Origin: Diatrype stigma | Taxonomy: Eukaryota > Ascomycota > Sordariomycetes > Xylariales > Diatrypaceae | Direction: 5' to 3' | Assembly: GCA_022225965.2 (NCBI GenBank) | Contig: JAKJXP020000021.1 | Span: 62,001 to 126,000 of the forward strand | Length of the DNA stretch: 64,000 bases | In this document: one piece after another, positions 53,901 to 64,000 of the stretch | Numbering within the stretch: the stretch's first letter is position 1 | Layout of the letters: the number at the start of each line of letters is the position of its first letter | Notes under the pieces: model-generated | The model's database searches: none | What the model was told of the DNA's origin: nothing | What the model saw: the letters and a program-made list of their open reading frames with translations, nothing else | Made by a program: the position numbers and the translations under genes

Positions 53901-56528
53901 TCACTGGCTTGCATTGACATCTGGTCGAAGCCAGTCAAAGGTATCGAGCAGGTCGAAGTTGAAGTCCAACTGCGACGGCAAGTCCCAGCCCAGTGGCTCG
54001 GGTGCCGCCGCAAGGCCGTCCAACGAGACGTTCAGCGTCTGGTCAAGAACGCGCTGGATAACCGACTTACACTCGCTACAGAGGTCCCCATTCGGAGCGG
54101 AGGGGTTGACCCAGTCGAGAAAGCCGGCGAGGAGGGAGAGCTTCTGGATGATGCTGGAGCGCGATATCCTCGGATCGCTGTGCTGGCCGTTCGGCAGCGT
54201 CGGCTTCAGGAGTTCCAGACAGAGTATCCCGCCCGCCGGTGCGGCAAAGCCCATTACCTGGAAGAAAAGAAAGCGTCAACGAGTAAAACGTGGAGAGCAT
54301 AGCAGATATATTCCAGCTTACCAGCCATTCACAGTCTGCGCGCATCCTGGCAAGCCTATCGAGATGCGTCCAGAACGGCAAGGTGAACCTAGAATTTGAG
54401 AGTCAGAGCTTTTCTCCTGAGTAATACCGGAGACTTGGAAGCATGTTATGCATATAAGGGCTATCCCAGACGGGGACCGCGGAAGGGAGACATATGTATG
54501 AACCACGCGTACCACGTACATTACCATTTTGAAACTAACGGCGAGTAGATCACCAGTATCTTCTCGACCATGCCGGATCAAAAGCCTTTCGATAAAGAAC
54601 ATATTCTGTAGGTTTTCAAGTTCTACTATAAGCCTGCTATACAGAATCTCTACATTCAAGCTCAGGTCTGCGAGGTCGCCCGGGCGGTACAGAAGGCAAG
54701 ACGGAAGCTCTGAGAGGACTTTGATCTGGTGGGCTTTGAGCGCTCTTCCCCCAGGAAAGTCAGCATTGTATCAACATAGCTTACCCTCCTTGATGACGAT
54801 GTACTTACAGGAGTGTCTCAACGGGTGTCTTGTGGGTGTGGCCCAAGGCAATCTCGAATACATCCTCCCGGATGAACGCCATCAATACGCGGCCCCGGAT
54901 GAATGTGGCGGGATAGAATTCGCCCCTCGTGTTCCATCCGTTCTCGTCCACATATTCTACAGCCTTGGCGAGAGTCACCTCGTCAGAGAACAAGTCCTCG
55001 TCTTTGATGTCAAGGGGTAACGGCGTGGAGGTGTAGCGACGACAGAATAGCGGCGGCCTCCCGGTAAACGAAACGGTCGATATATGTGTTGTAAAGCTGT
55101 ATGAAAACAACCTCCTCTTGATTTCTGACGAGAAAGTCGGCACGTATGGAGTGTTCGGGTCTAGAGGGCCATCGTCGTGAAATCCGAGATAGGTGAGCAG
55201 CGATATTTGTTCTGCATTGGTTCTCCAGGTAGCAAGACCTAATTCGACTTAGCAACAAGTCTATGTGGAGGCTGAGTTATGCGCAGTATTTGTATGTAAC
55301 TTACTGGCGTCCCCTGTGAACATGGACTCATTCACAGTTCGTCTCCTTGAGCCGCAAGGTCAGCTAACAGCAAGACCATGAACGTGGCAGACAATGACAG
55401 GGTGTAGCCCCAAACATCATTCTTGCCGGTAGATATTTCTTTCCACATTGATCGTGGATGGCATTGTGGATAGGTGTAGAGCGTGCTTACCAACCAAGAT
55501 GGAGCATTACACTGCTCCCATTGGAGAACTCCTGACACAGATCCGTACATAGGTTGAAACACTCTCGAGCGAGGGGATCCCAGCCTTTACGACCAAGCCG
55601 ATCCTTCACTAGGGCGTTATTGAGAAACTTGGAATGATTACTCAGGTCCCAGCAGTTGAACAGCAGACCCACAGACTCCCATCGCAGATTCTCCCCGCAC
55701 AGCTGGTTTATCCACAGGTCGAGATTGGCCTCCCGGTCCGAGAACGGCCGGGCAGTGTTGACGCAGATCCGGTGGGCGACCTTTTCGAGCTGGGCGGTAT
55801 TGCCCGGGCTCGCCCCCAGGTACCGTCCGAACTCCCTGTAGAAGGATTCGAGGACGCGCCGGGCTACGATGTACACCCAGCTCTCCATCGGGCTGAAGAA
55901 CGTTCGGAACAGCTGTCTCCCCTGGGCCTCGCCCGGCACATTCCTCAGGACGGTTAGGCATTTCTCGCGGATTCTCAGGAAGGCAGCAGCGCCCCCGTCG
56001 TCGCCAGACTGGCGCACGTCAGAGGAGCGAACATCGGAGGACGACGGCGTACTGTCGCCGAGCCCCTGGACGAGCGACAGGCTGTTCTGAGTCTCCTCGT
56101 AGACCCCAGTGAAGCTAGTGAACCCCAAGTAGCCAGGTTTGGTGTTTGTTGCCGGATTGGGCCTCCGTTGCTGGTGGACTTCGGGGACCCCAGCCAGCAC
56201 CGGTCGAGCACTAGCGGGCTCGGAAAACCCTGCTACCAGAGGGGTCGGAGACAGCGCCGCCAGACCTGTGATAGGGGATCTCGACGGCCGCTTCGTTCTG
56301 AACTTCTCAGGGCTCGAAATGACATATACACAGTCATCCTCTTGCTTCCTCTTGGTACATCGGCGACAAATCGGCTGCGTATGATCGCAAGCCACCTTGC
56401 GTTTCCGACAGGGCTAGCGTTTCCATCAGCAAGCCGCACCGGAAGCCGACAATAGCCAGAGGTCTATTGGTCCGCCTTACCTCACAAGCCTGGGGCCGGC
56501 CATTGGGGCGGCGAAGTAGCGGCTCCAT
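53901..56528 (-). CDS. Zn2Cys6 (GAL4-type) fungal transcription factor
   Basis: Seven exons: 56528-56481, 56413-55491, 55345-55305, 55238-54809, 54744-54520, 54388-54322, 54257-53901; introns 67, 145, 66, 64, 131 and 64 nt, all phases consistent, total 696 residues. The zinc cluster spans the first splice: ACEPCRKRKVACDHTQP then ICRRCTKRKQEDDCVY, giving all six cysteines in the order C-x2-C-x6-C-x6-C-x2-C-x8-C. A Ser/Pro-rich linker follows. The fungal-specific middle homology region includes GDASLATW, LTYLGFHDDG, KRRLFSYSF, SFTGRPPLFCRRYTSTPLPL, ENLQNMFFIERLLIRHG and the end GGILCLELLKPTLP. It should bind CGG-type DNA sites as a dimer. Its 41-nt exon 3 and the zinc-cluster intron would be missed by simple ORF calling. 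No target pathway can be told from context. Confidence 0.85.
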
Positions 56529-57191
56529 CTCGGCTAACTTATACAGATGTTACCTAGGGAGGTGCGAGGATATGCAGGGTAGTACCAATGGAACGCTCGA
56601 AAGATGCTTAGAATATTGTCATAAACAAGCCGATACACGGCGCAGAGTCACAGATTGCTCATTCCGAGTCAATTGGGCATTAAACCAGGGAAGCATGTTC
56701 TGGTAGGTCGTACAGGCGTCCCCCCTACGGGGTGCAGTTGGAGGATTTGCTTACTTATGGCGGCTTCGGCTTCGGCTTCGGCTTGCGCCAAGACCAAATG
56801 GGAGAGGATTCCATTGGCTAGCCGCCGGCTCACACCAGTTCGGTATAGTCTATAGTCTCAAAACGGAGCCAATCGTCAAAGCTGCAGGGCGCATTGATTG
56901 ACTCATTCACCGTCCGACTCATCTGCGGTAAGCCGAAGCCGAGAATTACACAATGGCAAGGCAACAGTGAATCGGAAAGGCAGATTCGTAATGCCATACG
57001 CTCGATGTTTACGCATGCTTGGGTGGAAGGGGGTGTGCACTACGTCAGCCAGGCCGGAGCTCGTCATTTACTTAAAGCAACCATGTTCCATCCGACTTCA
57101 ATTCATAGGAGGGGGGTGAAAGCCAGAAAAGTTTTGATATCTATATATCTCCCATTGTCTTATAACGGAGTTGCATTGCAAGTTACCCCAC
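56529..57191. other. Divergent intergenic region with hexanucleotide repeat
   Basis: Promoter region between the regulator (-) and the small disordered protein (+). It includes the (GGCTTC)n tract at 56762-56784. Confidence 0.55.
56762..56784. repeat. (GGCTTC)n hexanucleotide microsatellite
   Basis: Almost four perfect GGCTTC units about 235 bp upstream of the transcription factor start codon. Confidence 0.9.
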
Positions 57192-57805
57192 ATGTCAGAC
57201 AAAATGTCGAGTTCCTTTGCAGGAACTGCCGCTCAAGTTCCCGGCCTTGAGCATGCCGTCCTTCACCGACAACCGGAGCGCCAATCGCTTTCTAAGAAGT
57301 CACAATTAACCAGCACTCCATCGGAAACGACACTGGTGGGCAAATATCGGAAGGGAAGCCCATCCAAGGCAGACATAGACTATGAATCAGGTTCGTGCTC
57401 GTACGACAGTTACCAATTAGCATATCTGTCACATCTCAATTCCGTGTTCTCCTTGCTACTTGGTTTCATTCCCATCACTAACAACACATGATCCCTAGAC
57501 TCGGATGATGACTTGAAGACGATACCTCCAGAGAATGCTCGAGATAGGTCCCTGGCCGGCTCTATCACGAAGACCGTAGCCAAGGTCAAGTCGAAACTCA
57601 GAGGAGAGCCCTCAAGCCAACAGGGGGGCTCTTCAAGTCAACAAGAGAGGAGCCCTTCAAAACCTCGGGGGAAGTCTCCGCCGAAGAAGAACACGATATA
57701 TAACCCAAGTGCTTTATCAACATGGCAAGCAATCACCGGTAAGTCTCTTCTGTATATGCGCGTCTCTTTACATCAATCTTACTGATCGATGCAGAACTCA
57801 AATAA
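57192..57805 (+). CDS. Small basic, disordered hypothetical protein
   Basis: Three exons, 57192-57390, 57499-57738 and 57795-57805, with introns of 108 and 56 nt and consistent phase 1 junctions; 149 residues ending ITELK. It is rich in Ser, Lys, Gln and Pro (GEPSSQQGGSSSQQERSPSK, PRGKSPPKKN), with an acidic DSDDDL patch and a possible amphipathic helix TKTVAKVKSKL. No domain is recognised and no signal peptide is seen. The last exon encodes only three codons plus a stop, so the 3' end is less certain than the rest. It could be a nuclear or chromatin-associated small protein on composition alone, but no function is claimed. Confidence 0.5.
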
Positions 57806-58773
57806 ACGAGGCGGCGATTCTTGGGAAGAAATATCTGCCCTTATATGGACTACGACCGACCCGAAAATGTGTTCCATCCCAAGGCTTCCCTCTCGTTGAT
57901 AAGGGTGTTACGCCTTGGGTCTGAACTTACATACTGGGTACGATCTGGACGATCGTCTCTTTCCTCGGTTTCCCAACCCAGAAAGGGTTATATACGGGCA
58001 TGGCGTTAGGTACAGATTCTGCTTCTAGCAAGCGTTTTGGAGAGGCCTCAGGAGCTTGAGGTCTGCAAAAATTGGGTAAATTTGGTTTATGAGCGGACTC
58101 CATCAGGAAACACTTTGCTAGCAATTGGCTTTTTTTCTTTTCTGTGTTATGCTTCTATGCTTAATAATACATAATATCTCGAAGGGGTTTCTTTCGGATG
58201 CGGAGGCACATCCGTTCAAAGTTTCCATTGTTGATTATACCCCGTCCTTCGGTTCAAGCTTTGAATGAGTGCATCTCAGCGTTGCTCCTCAGTAAATCGA
58301 GCCCGTCTTTGCCATGAGTAGGCCAAATTTCACCGCATCATCGTGGAGTCATCGACCCCTGAACGGTCAGCCCAAGCCTCCTGGTCAGTGAAAACCAGTT
58401 ATCAACGCTTGGTCTCTAGGATACATTGACTAATCGCGTGGATTGTCACTCTTCAGGGGCTAGAATCTTGCTTTCAGTCACTCCCAGATGTAGAAACCTG
58501 GTGGTCACTTTAGCCCTATCCCCGTTTGCTCCGGAGCATATTTTGAGCCTAGCCCCTGCCCCTGAAACGTAGACGTCCCTAATCATACATATCTTGCCCA
58601 TGTATTACGCCCATTGTAGTCGGCATCACCAATAGAGACCTATAATGCTTCTTAAGCCCCCATTGGTTTCTCTGGAAAGATTTGTTCAATGCAGGTCCAT
58701 CAACGACTACTCAACCGAAAATAAATCTCAACAAGACTATGACCTGCTTGGACCCCGGCAATGATTGGTAAAT

Positions 58774-58799
58774 TGGTGCTTTGTACTGGTGCTTTGTAC
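58774..58799. repeat. 13-bp tandem duplication
   Basis: Two perfect adjacent copies of TGGTGCTTTGTAC, followed by a partial third (TGGTGC). Confidence 0.9.
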
Positions 58800-59259
58800 T
58801 GGTGCATTCGAAAGCAATTACTAATTACTTTCCTTTTAGGATCCTTTCGTCGATCCTTTCGAATCCAATGTCCACTCTGAAGACAGCTGCCATTCTAGAA
58901 CATCGCAACGAAAATGCGGGTCATCAACTAGCCAACTGGCATTTTCAGGGGCGTTTGAACACTGGGCTGTCGAACGTATGGAATATATCTTGACTCTGAT
59001 GCTAAAAAACGGCGCTATTCCCGAATGTCGGTGGCGTGGCTCGTGCATTGAAAGTATAACGTAATTCTGGTCCGTGACCGGCAGCGGGTTAACTTTTTTG
59101 TTCTTCTCGAGGAAATAAGACACTCGTTGAATCTTCCGGACACGCATAGTATCTCGGCCGGAATCTGGCGAATCCCGTAGCATACCGCACCTCGAAATAG
59201 CAGGCGGGTGAGTGGAGGGGGTGGGAGAAGAACCCCATGGCAAAGCAGTCAAGCCTGAC

Positions 59260-59285
59260 CCGGAACGTCACACCGGAACGTCACA
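59260..59285. repeat. 13-bp tandem duplication
   Basis: Two perfect adjacent copies of CCGGAACGTCACA. Confidence 0.9.
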
Positions 59286-61440
59286 AACCCACAGGCAGGG
59301 CTCAAGTTTCGAACCGGAAGATACATGCGACATGACAATTACCGCCAAATCGTGCAGCGACTCACCGCCAGAATCTAGAGGAAGCGCGTCGTCATCTTCA
59401 CTTAGGTAACCCGAACCATTATCAATAAGGATGCTCTTCGTTGTTCTGCCATGTGAAGGAATACGTGACTAAGGATCTCCGCAAAGCACTGCGAGTTGGT
59501 AGGCAATTCTGAGATGGGAACGCTGCTGAAGTGGAAGTTGGTACCCACCACCTAGATGCGATCTGGGGCACTTGGTTAGTTACAAAGCTGGAGTTAGTCC
59601 AGGCCTCTAGCGATTCGCAGGTTTGTCCAGATCAGGATGTTGGGATGTTTCCGGTCGTGTGATTCCTGTACTGTAGAATAATATCGTTGTATCAGTGCAA
59701 CACATTCGACTTTATCTCGAGCAACCAGCAAGAGCAGGCGACCATCCGCCGATCAGACATTCATTCATCCTGTTGAAAAATGGCGGCGATAGCACGTATG
59801 CGCCAGAACAGCCTGTCGGGAGGAATCGTGGAAGACGCGGAAAGCGCTGAATTGTTGCGTTATTCACAGTGTGAACAGGGAGGGGTTCGAGTGAATTGGC
59901 ACGGCGACTAGCTAGCGGGGTAGATGGTGGGCGGTGCGGTGGGCGGAGACGAGCGACATGAGAAAGAAAATTTCGCAATATGTCGGTTAAGAATGGGCGA
60001 AGAGTCGGAAGTGCAGCTGAGGCAATGAAAGCAGTTTCCATCGAGTAATTATCGAGAAATCATCGAGAAATGGTCGAGTAGTTATCGACCTGGTGAGGTG
60101 GCAGGACCTCCATAAAAGATCTCCGCCATGCTCGATGCGTACAGCCGAATAACCAATAGGGAGGCGTTTTCCGGTCCCATTTCCTGGTTATGCGAAGCTA
60201 ATGCTCAACGCAGCCAAGCGCCACAGGCCACAGGTACCTAGAGCGTTAGATCTGTCACTCCTCAGCTTGAGGCACAGAGCAGACACACATGTACCTTGGT
60301 ACCTATGATGTCTCTCGCTCCAGTCTCCGAGATCGCTCGGCAAATCAGAAGCGCCCGATAAGATTTCTGCATTCCCATCTTACGTGCGTCCGCCTCTCGT
60401 CTTTCAGGGTCTTCCTCTTTCGGGAACTGCGAGATAACCTTGCGAGCTTGGTTGGAGTGAGAGTGCGACCACATAACGGTAGTATGTAGGTACGAACCAT
60501 CCCAACTTATACATATGATAGTCTGGGCAGGGCGCTGATAGCAGACATGTTATTCGTACATTAGTTACATATGGACTGATACCGTACCTAGTATGCGGTT
60601 GATAGTGCAGCTGGTGCAGATGGCCCCGATAGTACAGATAGCCAAGATAGCTTATCTCTTCGCTTCGGACTTCGCGGTTCTGGCCCTCTGGAACGGAACC
60701 TTTTATCCTGGTGTAGTTACCCACCGCCCGACTTTTTTGCGTCTCGGTCGAGTCAGATGGGGCCCTGGGGCGAGGGCCTCGTTCCTCGATATCCTCGATA
60801 ATGGACACCCGAGTCAACCCATCTATCCATCAGCGGTGAAGGGGCCTACCGCCCTACCACCCGACCGCCCAACCGGCTACCTACTCAGCTACGTTTACCT
60901 ACGGTCTCGCTGACGGGGTAGTAAAGCACGAGTAAGATGGGCTGCGGCTGTGGACTTCCATCAGTCTTGACTCTGTCACCTTCTTCATATTCCCTTACTT
61001 GCCATGTCATTCGCTTCACTCGTGATCTCCTGCCTTAGTCCCCCCTTGTTTGTGCGTGTGATAGAGTAAGGTATTATTATCGCGTAAGTAGGTAGGTAGG
61101 TAGCGTTCACCCACTTAAGACTGTATCGCATTCTTCCGATACCCTTCATCCGATATCCTTCATCCGGATCCTCCACTGCCTAACCCCATTGGCATTGTCT
61201 TGACCTGTCCGCTTCTGCGCTATTTCTTCTTTGTTCTCCTTCGCTTCGAGCACACCTTCCATTATTCTTCCACTACCAAGTCCGTCCCATGATAAGCGTG
61301 ATAAGCAGCTTCACAGCGTTTCCTATTCGTCTTTCCCAGTAGCCTGTTCTTGCACTTGAACTTGATACAGAGCATTGCGTGTCCGCTTTCTCTTATCGTG
61401 CCTTTATTGTTGCATCGAGTTGAAACCCATAGCACACATC

Positions 61441-63102
61441 ATGACGGCCTCCACCACCCCAGACTCCGGTCCGCTGACGGTCCTGGTATCCACAAGGGCG
61501 GTGCTCACGCTTCCGGACGATAGTCTTATCCTGAGCCCAGCTACTATCTCCATCTCGCCTGCTACCGGCAAGATTGTCGACATTGTCCCCACTGTGCTAC
61601 CGAGGACGTCGTTTCCCGGATCGGCAACGTATGTGAACTACGGGTCCAAGCTTCTGATTCCCGGCTTAGTGGATGCCCACGTCCATCTCAACGAGCCGGG
61701 CCGGACAGAATGGGAAGGTTTCAACACCGGTACACGGGCCGCTGCTTCGGGTGGAGTAACCACCGTCATTGATATGCCGCTTAACGCCATCCCGCCTACC
61801 ACGACCCTTGCTGGGTTCAAAGAGAAGCTCGCTGCTAGTCGAGGCCAGTGCTGGGTTGATGTGGGATTCTACGGCGGCGTCATTCCTGGAAATGCGGATG
61901 AATTGCTGCCCCTGGTGGAGGCTGGCGTCCGAGGCTTCAAGGGCTTCTTGATCGAGTCTGGTGTAAGCTCTACCCCTTCCCTCATTTTCCACAGAAGGGC
62001 GAAGCGCTAACTTGAATTCCAGGTGGACGAATTTCCGGCGGTTTCATCAAATGACATCGCGCTTGCGATGAAGACGTTGAATGGCTCGCCGACGACTCTT
62101 ATGTTCCACGCGGAGATGATCCCACCTATCTCAGACTCGGTGGGCGACGCCGTCCAAGCGTCCGAGCCCCCCCTAGCCCCGCACGGTGACCTGAAGGCGT
62201 ACCAGACCTTCCTCGAGTCGCGGCCGCCCTCGTTCGAGACCTACGCCATCGACGAGATCCTCTCCATGGCCCACCTGGCCCCGAGCCTGCACCTGCACAT
62301 CGTGCACCTCTCCGCCACGCAGGCGATCCCGCGCCTCAAGGCTGCGCGGAAGGCCGGGATCGACATCACGGCCGAGACCTGCTTCCACTACCTCGGCCTC
62401 GCGGCCGAGGGCGTCGAGGACGGCGACTGCCGGTACAAGTGCTGCCCCCCGATCCGCGAGCAGCGCAACCAGGACGGGCTGTGGGAGGAGCTCGCCGCGC
62501 CCGACTCGTGCATCCGCACCGTGGTGTCGGACCACTCGCCCTGCACGCCGGAGCTGAAGCTGCTCCCGCCGCGCCTGCAGAGCCTCGAGGCCCCGCTCAT
62601 GCACCACTCCGACTCGGGCGTCGACATGTCGGCGGACCTGGCGCGCGAGGCCGACAAGGCGACGCAGGCGGCGGCGCGGGGCGACTTCTTCGCGGCCTGG
62701 GGCGGCATCTCGTCGGTGGGCTTAGGCCTGCCCATCCTGCACACGGCGGCGAAGAAGCGCGCCGGCGCCGGTGCCGCGGCCCCGAGCGTCGTGGACATGG
62801 TGCGCCTGTGCTGCGCGGCGACGGCGCACCAGGTGGGGCTGGCGCACCGCAAGGGCGCGCTGCGGGCCGGCATGGACGCCGACGTCTGCGTCTTCGACGA
62901 CGCCGAGGAGTGGGTCCTGAACACGGCCGGCATGCACTGGAAGAACCGGTGCTCGCCGTGGGAGGGCCACCGCTTCACTGGCCGCGTCAAGGAGACCTGG
63001 CTGCGCGGCCGGAAGATCTACGAGCACGGCGAGTCGGGTATCGGCACGTTCGTGGGCGAGGCGCCGGTCGGCGAGGTCATCGTCGAGAAGCGGTTCGCTT
63101 GA
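61441..63102 (+). CDS. DAL1: Allantoinase
   Basis: Two exons, 61441-61962 and 62023-63102, with a 60-nt intron (GTAAGC...TTCCAG), phase 0; total 533 residues. Cyclic amidohydrolase metal site: DAHVHLNEPGRTEWEGF (HxH, about residue 80), GFKGFL (the lysine carboxylated to bridge the two metals, about 167), the His in LMFHAEM and in HIVHLSATQ, and the Asp of VVSDHSPC. All metal ligands are present. The HLNEPGRTEWEG signature is that of allantoinases and not of dihydroorotases or hydantoinases. It hydrolyses allantoin to allantoate in purine-nitrogen recovery. An in-frame extension from 61375 is unlikely because it contains a hydrophobic stretch foreign to the family. The C-terminal half has very high third-position GC. 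Confidence 0.93.
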
Positions 63103-64000
63103 TTGATGAGGCTTGGCTTGGCTTGGCTACCTGCATGCATGGCCTGTCTAGCTACTGCGGTTTCTTCAGATTCAGATGCATAAAAGGCACGGCATGGCGT
63201 GGTTGTTGATTTATTACGGAGCTTCGTGGGATGAGAAATGATGGGCGCAAGGTGTTTGCAAACCAAGGCAAGGCGAGGCAAGGCATACTAATGACATGGC
63301 ATGGCATGGCGTGGGCATGAAACGAAATGAAATGATTCCCTATAGAAGCGGAAATAGACCTACCTACATACATAGCATGCGAATAATAGATTTTCATTTG
63401 ATGACAACTATCTGATCAATTACTTCATGATCTGGAAGGCTGAAAACACGGGGCGAGGTTGACCTTTATGGGAAGGAAGCTCTTCGTGACGTAAGGTGCT
63501 TTGGTTTACGGAAGTACTTTTCGTACGGTTACGATCGATCAACATCATCGTTACCACATCGCACCTCTAGCCGCCTGGCGTGCATAAAACGCCTGATATT
63601 GGCCATTTCGGGCAACATGTCGTTTTCATTACGTACAAATGGAAGGACCTCAAGTTCGATTTGTTATTCTATATATGAAAGTGCCTCACATCTTCCTGCA
63701 ACATTTTGATAGGTCAACAGCCATGCATACATACTGTGTCTACGTGACTATTTGAACCCGATTGGAAGAACCCTGTTGAATATAAAAAAATCATCGCCGA
63801 AAAGAAACACCGTAATGATAACGAAGAAACTTGAATGAAATGGGGAATGGGCAGCAGGAACGGCAGGCCTGCTAACGTTATATTATTATCCATTACACAT
63901 CACTTACATAATGTAGGCACCTACCTAGGCTGCCTCGTAATCGGATCAACATCCTGTCCAGCAGAGGGAAAGTCCCCTCCTCGGTTAACGTCTAGCGGTC
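63103..64000. other. 3' flank of allantoinase, no gene seen
   Basis: It holds short-period repeats of GGCAAGGC and GCATGGCATGGC types at about 63263-63315. No coding sequence is supported up to the window edge. Confidence 0.6.

Larger units (their letters stand above)
57806..61440. other. Gene-poor 3.6-kb region
   Basis: No convincing gene. Short frames overlap on both strands (for example complement 59712-60041, 109 residues) without domains. It contains two 13-bp tandem duplications, at 58774-58799 (TGGTGCTTTGTAC) and 59260-59285 (CCGGAACGTCACA), repeated TCGAGAAAT words near 60040-60090, and a GTAG repeat at about 61084-61100. Its right end is a pyrimidine-rich leader of the allantoinase gene. 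It is not AT-rich, so it is not a RIP remnant. Confidence 0.5.

Noticed and set aside
59712..60041. 109-residue minus-strand open frame
   Set aside because: Composition looks random, and no domain or conserved pattern is visible.
62173..63209. Long open frames opposite and alongside allantoinase exon 2
   Set aside because: Same GC3 effect; composition is Arg/Ala-rich with no motif, and the allantoinase frame carries the metal ligands.
1..64000. tRNA, rRNA, CRISPR arrays and telomeric repeats
   Set aside because: I looked for T-loop-like words, long regular spacer arrays and TTAGGG tracts and found nothing that held up; a tRNAscan run would be needed to exclude tRNAs fully.

Overview
The window is a stretch of nuclear chromosome from a filamentous ascomycete (Pezizomycotina, most likely Sordariomycetes). 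The evidence is short 55-165 nt GT-AG introns in most genes, a fungal gene repertoire (MSH2, CCT7, TRM10, allantoinase, Zn2Cys6 regulator, TORC2-like ankyrin protein, fucose-lectin-like secreted protein, NACHT_N/ankyrin protein) and a transposon copy carrying dense C-to-T/G-to-A changes typical of repeat-induced point mutation (RIP). Placement below class level cannot be made from sequence reading alone. All gene models here were spliced by hand by matching donor and acceptor phases.

Layout. 0.8-2.9 kb: mitochondrial transcription factor B-like gene (-). 3.9-4.4 kb: small GPI-anchored surface protein (+). 6.6-7.3 kb: ankyrin protein resembling TORC2 subunit Avo2 (+). 8.7-9.95 kb: conserved fungal protein of unknown role with an unresolved start (+). 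11.4-13.0 kb: F-box-like protein (+). 13.7-14.7 kb: kinase-fold protein lacking the catalytic Asp (-). 15.1-16.2 kb: membrane short-chain dehydrogenase (-). 16.8-18.2 kb: SRPK-like kinase (-). 19.5-21.3 kb: FAD monooxygenase (+). 22.1-23.9 kb: secreted/TM beta-propeller lectin-like protein (+). 24.4-25.3 kb: acyl-CoA thioesterase (-). 25.9-33.6 kb: housekeeping block of TRM10 (-), MSH2 (+) and CCT7 (+). 34.4-37.7 kb: NACHT_N/ankyrin protein (-). 38.3-39.2 kb: alpha/beta hydrolase (-). 40.9-42.7 kb: TPR protein (+). 44.5-46.2 kb: membrane acyltransferase 3 (+). 46.7-47.4 kb: six-cysteine secreted protein (-). 48.07-52.93 kb: RIP-mutated tyrosine-recombinase retroelement. 53.9-56.5 kb: seven-exon Zn2Cys6 transcription factor (-). 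57.2-57.8 kb: small disordered protein (+). 57.8-61.4 kb: gene-poor. 61.4-63.1 kb: allantoinase (+).

The most notable object is the 4.86-kb AT-rich block. It is a complete tyrosine-recombinase retroelement of the Ngaro/PAT type: A1-[gag?-RT-RH-YR]-B1A2-B2 split direct repeats, read on the minus strand, with remnants of reverse transcriptase (YxDD box) and tyrosine recombinase (SFRR box). Its duplicated ends give an internal before/after comparison of RIP: in the 295-bp B repeat nearly all differences are transitions, and CpG sites appear to be spared. A second notable point is the divergent TRM10/MSH2 promoter, which holds a perfect 10-bp inverted repeat of an MBF-like ACGCG site just upstream of a TATA box. 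The genes do not form an obvious biosynthetic cluster; housekeeping genes are mixed with single accessory genes.
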